Shown here in pieces: positions 11,316-21,395 of a DNA stretch of 64,000 nt. The stretch lies in the NCBI GenBank assembly GCA_028532985.1, contig JANCIK010000007.1, positions 2,666,001 through 2,730,000 of the forward strand. The letters are read 5' to 3'. Origin of the DNA: Stropharia rugosoannulata (Eukaryota; Basidiomycota; Agaricomycetes; Agaricales; Strophariaceae). Below the pieces are notes generated by a model. The model was not told the origin of the DNA and searched no databases. It saw nothing but the letters and a program-made list of their open reading frames with translations. Each line of letters begins with the position of its first letter. The stretch's first letter is position 1. The translations under genes and the position numbers were made by a program.

Positions 11316-12508
11316 TCAACGCTCCATATTCCATTTTACCCGTTGATAATCCAATAGAACAGTCAAAACATCCCAAAAATTCATCTCTGGCCAGAGGCGA
11401 GTGAGGAACTGGATTTGTGTATCGCGGCAGGACTGAGGATCATTTGAAAGCAGGATCGTGCATCGTAGCGTGGATGTCGATGAAGTAGTTAATTGACTGA
11501 AACATGGATACAACCTTTTAAGCTCACCTGCCACATAAGAAAGTCGCTTAAACGCTTTGTGTTGCTCGTGCGAATAAGGATTTCAACTGCTCGCGAGGTC
11601 CGCTTAGGGTCATTTGCTCTGTTGGGAGCCATAAGGTGGCGCTCGATGTCTTGAGGTGTTATTTTGCAGCTATAGAAAAGGTGCTCGATGGATACTCGGG
11701 CCCAGAGATAACATGAGTATCAATGCAATAATACTCACCAAGTTTGAGTTTGTTGCCAGTGCGTAGCACAATCATGGACACAAGATTCGACACTTCGTGT
11801 CATCTCGTCGGAGGACGTGTACGGCAAATAGAAACGCATGACGCGTCTAGTTGGGGTCGAACATTAAGAGTTTTAGCAGGCAAGTTGTTAAGATACGAGT
11901 ATCAATACATCTTACTGCGTGTAGTGTCGAGTTTCAACTTCCGCGCGTTGGATGCAATGTTGCAGAGACAAAGGCAGCATCTCTTTCCGGCCATGCACCT
12001 CGAGGCGTACTTGGTACTCGTGCACCTCAGCACTATATTCCGTTTTCAAGTTATGAAGATAAATACTAGTTAGCGTTTGAACTTGAAAAAAATAGCCCAA
12101 AACATACGTATGGAACAGTTCATCCAGCTTGTTTTCAATTAGATTCATTAAACACGCTATGTCTTTTTCATCCCTGCCGAAGTTGAGGATTGAGAATGCG
12201 TACACTGAGAGGCAGGGTATATCTGTCTGCCCGAGCCAAAGTGCCATGCACTCACAAACCACAGGGTTAGGCAGTTGTCTTGGGGTATGAAGCTAAACAC
12301 CTACATCCTGAAGGCGTGCGTGCGCTGCGATATGCTTGTCGATATCGGAGGTTAAATTATTCTGTCGAGCGTAGCGTCGATTACCATCCATGATTATGGC
12401 GACATGTTGGGGAGTAGGTCCAGCGGAAAGTACCTTCATGATAAAGGAGAAGGAAAATGAAAGCAACATGGAGTATAACCATTCAAATGGATTTCTGTCG
12501 AGAATCAT
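11316..12508 (-). CDS. RER2: Dehydrodolichyl diphosphate synthase (cis-prenyltransferase)
   Basis: Adds isopentenyl units in cis to farnesyl diphosphate to make the polyprenyl precursor of dolichol at the ER, needed for N-glycosylation. Six exons (12508-12305, 12250-12108, 12032-11916, 11846-11739, 11669-11528, 11432-11316) give 276 residues, typical of the family. Motifs in order: HVAIIMDGNRRYA (catalytic Asp), SVYAFSILNF, MRFYLPYTSSDEM, and ILIRTSNTKRLSDFLMWQ, then LWPEMNFWD. The usual IRTSGE is replaced by IRTSNT; the Arg pair binding the diphosphate is kept. Introns carry good CTAAC-like branch sites, for example in intron 1. It shares a 719-bp divergent upstream region with the MscL gene. 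Confidence 0.88.
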
Positions 12509-13227
12509 AGCTGAACAGGGTACCTACTTATCAAGGGGAGGATTACTTCAGTCAAGTCATATACCGCTTACTTAAACCTTTCCTACTAGTTCATTTTTCC
12601 TGTCTATTATCAACTTGAGCTTAGATTAAAATTTAAGTCTTACGTACAACTAATGCAAGGGAAAACATACAGGCAAAATAATTATCATGGTCATTATATT
12701 AAAGTACCGAGTCTAGTAGACCAACTTTGGACAAAAGTACTTTCACTTCAGTTCAGCCTGTCATCCAATGCATAAATATACTACCCATGTCATCAGCCTG
12801 CTGCCAGTGGCAAGGCTCACTTTGTGGGAGTTTGTTACGGCACCGAAGCTACGCTCTCATTAGTGGACAAACGATATCGAAGTTCACTAAAGATGATGTC
12901 GTCGGAGCCAAGTCGGAGCAATCAAGAAGCAATCAAGTGAAGAGTACGGTAAACGAGATGCCGGACTCGGCACATGTTGCCGTGGAGTTGTCAGGCCGAC
13001 ATTTCTCGCGGAGCAGCCGGCAACTTTACGGCAACTTGCTCCCAACACCTCCCCGTGCGGCGCACGATTGTCGTCATCGAAAGTCATCGACTCGGATCAG
13101 TTGGGATCAAGCGACAAAACGATGCTTCTCAAGTTGCACTTCTTTAAATCTAGTCAACCACATAGACACCTTGCCTAAACGCGGCTCTGAAAACCGGATA
13201 ATTTCATCATCAACATCGTGTCTACAC
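12509..13227. promoter_or_regulatory. Shared divergent promoter region
   Basis: This 719-bp gap separates the start codons of the prenyltransferase (minus) and the MscL gene (plus). A frame in phase with MscL is open from 12727, but its peptide is Ser/Arg/Cys-rich and unlike the channel, so I treat it as chance. No TATA element is convincing. Confidence 0.4.
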
Positions 13228-13984
13228 ATGTCGGAGGGTCAGCAGAACTGGTCGGCGGAAGAGACGGAGGCGCGTACCAGCTTGTTACGTGATACAGAGT
13301 CCACGGTCAAGACGAAAGTCAAGAGTGCATGGTCTGGATTCAGGGACTTCGCACTTCGCGACAACGTCCTGGAGGTTGCGGTTGGTCTGATGTTCGTTCG
13401 TGTCGAACCTATATTTATACTGGAGTGCTGAATGCAACATCATAGAATTGCAAAAGCATTTACGGCCGTCGTGAATTCGCTAGTCTCGGACATTATCCTG
13501 CCTCCCATTTCTCTATTGCCGTTCATGTCGCGTAACCTGGAAGAGAAATTCATGGTTCTTCGCAGGGGGCCCCATTTCATTCCGCCAGGCGGATACAACA
13601 CTCGGGCGCAAGCCATAGCAGACGGCGCTGTTATCCTCACATATGGGTGAGAATCATTTTTGGATTTTTGGTTATGTGAAATGCTGACCTATTCATGCTC
13701 TAGAGTGTTCATTGACTCTTTAGTGAATTTCTTTGGTATTGGCATGACTTTGTATTTTCTGGCCAACCTATACGGAGTTTTCAGCCGTGATTCCATCATA
13801 AAAAATACTGTCAAGTGCCCTTACTGCCGAAAACAGCTGAGCGAAAAGGTGAGTATCCGAGCGAGCTTGGATTTATTGAACAAAGAATCTCAAGCATATA
13901 TTGCAGGCCAAAAGATGTCCAACGTGCACAAGTTGGCAGGACGGTCGAGAAGAGAAGGAAACAAGTGCTTTGACGGCTCAGTAG
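13228..13984 (+). CDS. mscL: MscL-family mechanosensitive channel with zinc-ribbon tail
   Basis: Forms a stretch-gated pore that releases solutes under membrane tension. Four exons (13228-13391, 13446-13646, 13704-13848, 13907-13984) give 195 residues. The MscL core is clear: ALRDNVLEVAVGLIIAK leads into TM1, FTAVVNSLVSDIILPPISLL continues it, a periplasmic-type loop follows, and VFIDSLVNFFGIGMTLYFL forms TM2. Correct joining at AT|GTTCGT gives GLIIAKAF. After TM2 the tail holds two Cys pairs, CPYCRK and CPTCTSW, 14 residues apart, as in a zinc ribbon; bacterial MscL has none. The last intron falls between the two Cys pairs. Family is secure; metal binding is inference. Confidence 0.9.
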
Positions 13985-14418
13985 AACATAAAGCAATGCT
14001 ATTGTCATAACTCGGGTAAAAGGAGTCACATAAATACAACATTACATATTGCGTAATGGGAATCTCAGCTTCAAATCTGTTTTTGAGAACCAGTGAAAAT
14101 ATGGAACAGAACGAGAATTACAGTGTCTTTCTTGCCAATATGAAACGTAAACGTAAGGACCTCCCCGCTACACTGTCCGATGTGCACGAGCTATCTAAAT
14201 GGTAGGAAAGAGAGTTCAAAGGCGAGCTAATACATATGTAGCACAATGGCTCGTTGGAGTGAATAGATAGATTATTACATTTATTCAAGTAAGAAAGCAG
14301 CTGGGATGACCTATACATGCATACAATACATTAATTTATCTAAGCTGCCTATATTAACGGAGAGCCCTAATTTTGTTTTGACTGTCCAGGGCCTATCGGA
14401 TTGAACGCGTCTTTCCGC
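13985..14418. other. Intergenic between convergent genes
   Basis: AT-rich sequence with no frame of note, between the ends of the MscL and DUF6534 genes. Confidence 0.5.
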
Positions 14419-16446
14419 CTACACCATATCGCCCCCTGAGCTTGGCAATGGTAGATCGCCGTTGTCCGAGTTCTGAGTGCTATCTGAGGCAACCGTGTCC
14501 GTAAGTTTCTCTTTTATGGTGCGAATAAATGAAGGCTATTTTAACACAGGGGTCAATTGACCGGCATTCGAAAGATATATAGAAACCTACCTTTTCCGGT
14601 GAGCCATTCACTGACAATACGATTGGCTAGGATGGGTGTTAGAACGCTGAAGCATATAGCAGGGCGTGATCGTACAGGTGGTGTTGACATCATGTCGGCG
14701 AATAGAACGCTGCCGTTTACGTGGTGGAGGCCGTCGGTCCACTCAGCGCGGGCCTAAGCGTAGAACGTCAACGTTATGACTCCTCTTGGACCAGCACAGA
14801 TACTGACATTCAGAGTGGCTAATAGGAAATTCGCGTAGGTCTTCATGAGGACGACATTGAACACGAAGTTGCTAGAGTCCAAATCGACATCAGCAAGGCG
14901 GCACGAGGCGCGCAGGCACAAAAGACATACATAGAGCTACCGATCTGTGTGCGCAGAAGATGCCACATTTCAGAACACAACAGCAATATAGAAGGCGAGC
15001 GGGACGGACCGGCAGGGCAAGCAAAAGCAGAAGGTTCAGCAAGGCAGCGACAGAACTGTCAAGAGGGTTAAGTAATCAGCGGATTGGCCAAGGGAGTTCT
15101 GGTATACTCACGTCACTATTCCTGTCTGAAGAGTCACTGATCAACGAAGTTAATACCCGAGGCCTGAAGAAGATCAAATACAGGAACACCCACGTCGAAT
15201 TATCCGACTGAGGACGGCATCTGTCGTTTTCAACCCTGTCTTGCGTTTATACTTGATGGAACGGAGAACTGATTGAGATGGAAGACAAAAATTATATACT
15301 GCACAGTGGCTCACCAGCAGTAGAGAGAGCGACACCGCAATGATCAGGTCTGCGGCTGCGCCTGGACTGAGCCACAGAATCGCAGACATGGACAGCGTGC
15401 GCTTCTCCGTGAACTTTACATGGTGCTTAATCTGGTACGCGGAGAGTATGCTTCCTGCTGTTGTTACCCGTGAGTTCAAAGCAAGGGAAGGTATCGGGCC
15501 GGAGAGATGCTCACCGAAAGAGAGTGCTGCGAACACGCCGATGAAGCCTCCGATCCAGAAAGACTTCTGCAGGCGAATTATCTTCCACGAAATAAAGACC
15601 TGAGTGGGGAGAGACATGCATCCCTAAGATCAATAGAAATCAGAAATGCTTGCCAGTCTTGGAAGCTGAGGCGTACCATGAGGGCCACCACTATAATTCA
15701 GAACATAGTACGCCGGTCAGAACTCAAAGTTACCGGATGAGTGATCATCAGACGTACTCGGTGAAAGAGCTAAAGAAGGTGCCCACAGACGTCAGTTGAA
15801 TAATTAGGATCAGCAGCCGAATGAGCCGTTAGCTGACCATTTGAGTAGGTATTTAAAGCTTCAACATCGCCTGCATAACGGGGGTTATCTTCTGATTCTA
15901 TATCATGATGCTGAAGATGCCTACCGAAATCAACAACGAGCGGAACATACACCATGTACCCAGTAAGCGCAGTGTGTAGGGATTCGACCAGAAGGATGTA
16001 CACAACCTAACCAATTGGTTTGCATGTGCTTTTTGGATCCCGGCTGTACTCCGGTCAACTTACCAAGGCTTTAATCAGCTTGGAGTCGGTCCTAATTGAA
16101 AAACATGTAAGAAGGTTAAGCGCCGGGCAGTTATGAAGCTTGCGTACTTTCGATACTGCAGATAATATGTGTATATCTGCACGAATAGACCTTGAATTTA
16201 GCAGTTGCACCTCATACGCTCAAACAATGTGCAAACCTGACAGAGCAGTATCTGATAAGAATAAGTAAAGTGTTAGTTTAATCACCTCTAACAGGACACG
16301 ACACAACTCACCCCGTGCATAACCATGTTAAGACATACACCTATGAGAATAGGACCATACCTAATTTATTTTTCACTTAAGCCGCTGATACTACACCAAT
16401 ACCGAATGGAAACCTACTGAGGACTGACGGCGAACGGCTGCTGCAT
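14419..16446 (-). CDS. DUF6534 seven-helix membrane protein, many tiny exons
   Basis: Agaricomycete-expanded integral membrane family of unknown function, thought receptor-like. I built 15 exons: 16446-16418, 16360-16312, 16251-16237, 16176-16148, 16091-16064, 16006-15925, 15870-15791, 15599-15515, 15457-15315, 15251-15194, 15136-15112, 15055-15010, 14944-14931, 14871-14808, 14753-14591, with a last ex 14510-14419. They give 333 residues in one frame, the normal size. Family landmarks: YGPILIGVCLN near the start, YYLQYRKTDSKLIKALV, ESLHTALTGY, RKTGLKTTDAVLSRIIRLT, QTGIVTSVAALL, NFVFNVVLMKTYANFLLATL and NARAEW. The C-terminal tail is Ser/Thr/Asp-rich. The least certain junction is 15791 to 15599 (191-nt intron); an in-frame-shifted alternative reading, GTFFSSFTEY, lies inside that intron. 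Confidence 0.8.
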
Positions 16447-17934
16447 CGCTCCAGATAGCCCGCGTCACTATAGTGAACGCAGCTTGCACAAGGGTGGCGA
16501 TCAGAGGAACGAAAGCGAGTTCAGCGGCGCTTCGCGGCTAGGACCCACCTTTATTTTGAAACGGTAGGCCTCGAGGCCCCATATCCGTATCCGCCAGGCG
16601 CGGAGAACTTAAGTAGCTTTGAGTAACTTCTGCGAGGATGTTTTCCGTACACTAAGATGTGACAGCACCGTACAGAGTTCAAACCGAGCTCATCGGCGTG
16701 TTTTGATCACTCTTCGAGAACCAGAGCCGGGCGGACGGCCGTTCACTAAATATAAATGCAATCAGGACTAAGTATAAATGTATACTATGTTGCCACTTGC
16801 AGAGTCGTTCTGTTGTTCAACGGCGTTCTAACATATTGTTCTTGGGACAGCGTATGTATACCTGATTGCCGTAGAAGTTGGATCGTCAGAACCAGCTACT
16901 TCTCGGTGGAGTGGGAGCCTGAAGAGTAATTGGTGGCCACGAAGCGGAGGGCCGGAATCGAGGAGCACCGCATTTGTCGTAGTGGCTGAGCAAAAATGAT
17001 AAGGTCTGTCAAGCGATCTATTGATAACAGACAGATTAATGTTTCAAAGATGATCATCCACGAAAAAAAAGTGCATACCGCACAAATGATAGTGCTCATG
17101 TTCGAGAATTCTGTATTGAAAGTCTTCGGTTGGCCTTCGGCTGGGTATAATTCAAGGGTCCGGAGTCTGGAAGTGAGATACAATAGCACTATTAACCCGA
17201 AGACTATACCAATATGTCGAATTAGTGCCCATTAAGCCCGTCCACTATGCCGCTCACTTGTCTCAAATTCAACATACAGGATAGAAGGTAATCAGTTGAT
17301 AGATCATCACTAAATGGGTGGAACCGACACCGCGTTCTAGTGCCGAGTTAATTTTTTTTGTGGTGACAGTTATGTGCGAACTATATCAGGATCCGGACAG
17401 ACTTGGCCAAATGAGCAATTGCAAGAATAACAGCGGTTCATTACCTAGTTTAGGAGGAACAGATCAATGACTATTCACCTGGTCGCAGGAGACACATACC
17501 TTCAGCAGACAGCCTCTGCATACGTACCAGCAATCCGGTGAATAAAGACCAAATTTGTCGGTGTGGGTCCATAGGTTAAGTTAGTTGAGGACCATTTTAC
17601 CCTCAGGGCCTGCCAGGACGACAAATGTAAGGTGAATAGATTGATGCGACTGTACCATATCGGGCGAGCGTGGGGTGCCAATAAACTTGGTTAAAACGAG
17701 AACCAAAAGTCTATAATCGACGAGTTGCATTAAATCGGCATGTACAGCTAAAACAAAAAAATTAATACGGTACGAGGGAGGATGCTATTATGGGTCAAGT
17801 TGGAATAACACCTCAGTAACAGCTGTCGCGTGAGTTTAGATAAGTATTATGTAGAGAGCGTTGGGTGCAATGCGGTCCAAAAAGTCAAGTCCATGGTGTG
17901 TCCGAATGAATGAAACAAGAAAAAGATTGGCTCT
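16447..17934. other. No confident gene
   Basis: Several short frames with hydrophobic stretches occur on the minus strand, for example 16896-17189 with a Cys/Ile/Phe-rich helix-like segment. They could be exons of another finely split membrane gene or decayed copies of one. I could not assemble a continuous model. Confidence 0.35.
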
Positions 17935-18749
17935 CTATGCAGCTCGCGTCCTGTTGCGCAGGAGGTGAAGACCAGAAAACAGGATGATAGAGAGCGTAAC
18001 CGCCAGGCTGACAAAAGCAGGGTGCGCAACATAGGACATCGCGCTGCCACTACACATCGCACAGGTCCACCCTAGCAATCAGAGCAGCCTCAGTATGAAT
18101 ATATCTGCTCTAAACCGAGATCAACTCACCTGAAGCAAGCGGCGTATACGGCGCAGGGGTATAGAGCGCAAATTGCAGGCCGCTGTATGGCACCAGATAT
18201 CCTCCCTTCCTAACTGCATCTGGTCCCCGTTCATCCCAGATGTTGAGCGTGTACATGTCGGGCGCCAGCGGCTTGTTGGGGTTGTTGGTCTGGTACGCGT
18301 AGAGGTCCCACACGACCTCGGTCTGCGTAGCGGGTATAATTCCGTCTGTCGGCCCAACTGCGTATGTATTTCCGTTTCGACAGACGGCGGAGAGCGTCAG
18401 GTGGGTCGGCATCGCGAGAACCGATGTCATGTTCCATCCAAATGTGATAGCTTGCCCCGGGCCAATTTTAAAATAAGATGTAGCCGTTTGTTGGGGTTTG
18501 GTCATCGTGATTCCCCCAGCCGCCGCAGTCATCGGAATAGGAACATAGCTGGAGGAAGACGAGGAAGCGCTTGTCTGTGGAGCGTTTGTAGCCATGTTTC
18601 GTAGGAGTCTGCTGGCGAAGGCGCTGGGTGCGTTTGGGAACACAATGGCGGCGACCCTGGCGACCCCGACCTATTATGGAAGCGTATTACATAATCCAAT
18701 CAATGATATACCGTGAGAACCTCATGGAATGTACTTACACCGCGGACAT
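17935..18749 (-). CDS. DUF7137-type secreted/membrane protein
   Basis: Fungal family of unknown function with an all-beta domain and a C-terminal anchor. Exons 18749-18741, 18670-18130 and 18071-17935 give 228 residues. The hydrophobic VGVARVAAIVFPNAPSAFA fits a signal peptide. A Ser-rich linker follows, then ITFGWNMTSVL, YTLNIWDERG and YSGLQFALYTPAPYTPLASG. The last exon adds WTCAMCSG, with a Cys pair, and a TM helix (SLAVTLSIILFSGLHLL) before basic residues. The proposed first exon codes only Met-Ser-Ala and lies inside the terminal repeat of the large transposon; its splice donor spans the insertion boundary. An alternative start is the internal ATG that begins MATNAPQ, which would lose the signal peptide. 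Confidence 0.72.
18735..18737. repeat. Target site duplication TTA, left copy
   Basis: TTA directly precedes the CAC terminus of the large element and is repeated after the GTG terminus at 55193-55195. Three-base duplications are typical of CACTA/EnSpm insertions. Confidence 0.6.
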
Positions 18750-18790
18750 CTAGGTGTCATGTCGCCAACTGAATTGTCATGTCATGTTGT
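18738..18790 (+). repeat. Left terminal inverted repeat of the giant element
   Basis: Begins CACCGCGGACATCTAGGTGT. It matches the reverse complement of 55140-55192 with about three mismatches. TGTCATG units continue to about 18,830. Confidence 0.8.
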
Positions 18791-19357
18791 TGTCATGTAT
18801 AGTGTCATGTTAGGTGTCAAGTCTACAACTACACAAGCTGTGACCTATCCTCTCATTTTGTCACGCATTATGTTTGCATTAAGAATCTTCAAGCTTCAAG
18901 CTTCACTTCAGACATGTTAAACGGTCTAATCTGATTCAAATATTACGTAAACCATCCTGAAGACCACCAACGGTGAACCAGCGGCGAGCCGCATCTGCCG
19001 CTAAAGATAAACCGATAAGAGCTTGCATCTTATCTCAACAAGCCAGAATACTCACTCAAAGACTTGCTTTCTTGCCTTGCTCCTTCTCTGCAAGCCTTAC
19101 GTCGTCTTGCTTTCTTCAAGATATCTACGAATCACGATCGTCTCATAGAATGGCAGTAGCAAGCGCGTTTGACCAAAATATACTTAGTGGACTTTCCAGG
19201 CCACTGCGGCGGGTAGGCCCTGATGGTTGCGTTGCAAAATGTTGGTATGTAACAAGCTTTGCAGACTTATACTTACTGTAGTAACGATTCCGAAGGTATG
19301 AAATGATTATAACTTCGTTGCGACAGCAAAATAACAGATACAATACAAATTCTTGTT
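18791..19357. other. Subterminal region of the giant element
   Basis: Repeated TGTCATG/GTGTCAAG units occur to about 18,830; then nothing coding is convincing up to the first cargo gene. Confidence 0.4.
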
Positions 19358-20471
19358 TCAAGGGATCCCTATTTCCATCAAAGCTCTCTCTAACGTCAAA
19401 GGCATACCTATCCGATTTACAACATCCCGTAAACGCATCAATCCCAGTTGAATACCGTTCACGGATGCTTCTGTTATAGAGTTATCCAGGGAGTATAAGG
19501 AAGATGCCCTCTCTCGTACGTCCTCGATGTCTGAGCTTATCCCCAGTAAAGCTTGTAAAGCTCCCGCAACGTGTAAACGGGCCTGGTGCGTGCGCCCTCC
19601 TAGTTCCTGTAAACGTAACACTCGACAATGCATATTCTTTTGCATTGATTTGTTCCCGCCTAACTTCGTCCATAAGCTTTCGGTCAGCATGGCTTGATCG
19701 GCTTGAAGAAACGCCTCCTCCTGTGCTAACATGTTTTCTGCGGCTTCCAGATGTTCTTCGAGTTTATACAGATTATGCACACTGCATTCTACTTCCGAAA
19801 AGACGCGATCCATGCTAGACGATATGAATAAGACTCGATCTACAAGGACTTGTTTTGCTGCGGAGTCTGTGGTACGCATTTGAACAGATTCGCCGCGGAA
19901 ATGTCCAACGGTAAGTAAAATATCACCGTTGACTGCCAACATCCTAATCCATTAATGATTTTTTGTATCACGGAACATAAAGATATACTCACTTGTTAGC
20001 AGTCTCGCTGGCATGACTAGCCAGCTTCTGCAACTCTCTGCCAGTTTTTCTTGCATCGTAAAAAAGCTTGAACATAAGAATTGCCAGACCATCCTGAGTC
20101 TTGAAGCAGCCGGCCTTACTGGTGACGATTTCCTGGAGGTCTGAAGCAGCTGATTCTACATTTTTCACTTCTAGAGAAATACTGAATCCCCTGGCAGCTG
20201 ATTCCAACGTAGAATCAGGGAATAATCCTCTGAAAGCAAATCTATATGAATTGGGCCATTGCGACTCGGAACCAGCAGGAATGGGGGGTGCAACAGGATG
20301 GAAATATGATGTCTTCATCGCGGTGGAGACGATATGAGTAGGGTACCCACACAGGAAAACAGCCGTAAAGACGGTGATGGGGATCGCGAGGCTTAACCAG
20401 ACCAGCTTAATTTCTCCAGAACTGGACGTGTAACAAAATGGGGCAAGGAGCAATCGGAAGCCTGCTTTCAT
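19358..20471 (-). CDS. Membrane protein of unknown function, possible cargo
   Basis: Two exons (20471-19993 and 19943-19358) give 354 residues. I do not recognise the family. An N-terminal hydrophobic segment (LVWLSLAIPITVFTAVFLCG) is a signal anchor or TM helix. The rest is mostly helical and hydrophilic with Leu/Glu heptads around residues 200 to 300, suggesting a coiled coil, and no catalytic motif is visible. The exon join restores Lys-Met-Leu-Ala-Val, and the frame is intact. It sits between the left terminus and the transposase gene, in opposite orientation to the latter. It may be cargo or a passenger host gene. Confidence 0.65.
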
Positions 20472-21395
20472 AGTGAGCTAGTTGTACTATTCCGTGACTC
20501 AGACACGCTTGAATGTACCCCTGGGTTAAAGCTTTATTAACGCTTTTGACAGCTGTACGAATAGCTTAACTTTACCCAAATGCACTGGAGAAGATTCGGA
20601 AGATAAGGTGGATATTAGAGAACGTGGGTGGAGTGGCTTGATGAAGTGCGACTCGGTCTTCAGATTAGGTTGGGTTGAAATTGGGTTCGGACAACTTCAA
20701 GGACATTCATTAAAAACATAATTATCTTGGTTGGTCGTAAACGGTCAAGTGAAAATTTACATAAACGAAGAAAAGTGGACAATAACACAACAATTAAGGA
20801 AGAAGACAATGTACATAATGAGCGCCATAGCCTTCTTGCATACTTCTTTGTAACGTGCTGACGCCGGTAGATTTCAATGGTGCCGTATGCTACCCCCATT
20901 CTAACTTCAAGCTGCTTCAACAAGGCGTACAAATGTTGTCAGTTGAACGTCACTTATCGTTGGTCGGTTGCTAAGATGTAATTACATAAACGTTACGGTA
21001 CCTCCCACTTTTGTGCTTTGTATTTGTACTTTTCTTTGTATCGTGCCTTTGTACGAATAAAAACCAACTTCAAGTTCAATCCTGCTCCACCGCTATTTTG
21101 TTTAGCTGCAACGGTCGCCATCGACTGACAATGTGTAGTAGCCAGCCTGGGAGGAGGTACTTGTCTCTTTCTTTACTAGTCTGATTGTCATGGAACGCAA
21201 TAGAAATTTAGTAACGTAGGCTCAATTTACCGTCCTGTTAGATAAACAATTAACTGGTATAATTTAAAGTGAGCGTTATATCTTTCCTCTCTTGCACACA
21301 TTGCTTGCTCATCACCTATCTCGGCAACATCTCGGCTCAATCTCGGTTACTCTCGTTATTTTCAACAAATTTTCAATCCTACTTCATTGAAATAC
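20472..21395. promoter_or_regulatory. Divergent upstream region of the transposase
   Basis: AT-rich gap between the start codons of the minus-strand membrane gene and the plus-strand transposase gene. CT-rich sequence precedes the transposase ATG, as is usual for basidiomycete promoters. No gene seen. Confidence 0.35.

Noticed and set aside
12727..13227. In-phase extension upstream of the MscL start
   Set aside because: The peptide has no hydrophobic or channel-like features, and a normal MscL N-terminus begins at 13228.
15724..15800. Apparent frameshift in the DUF6534 gene, where GTFFSSFTEY appears in another frame
   Set aside because: Using the GTCTGT donor at 15790 and the acceptor at 15600 keeps one frame with the usual spacing between helices. 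The alternative is noted but not preferred.
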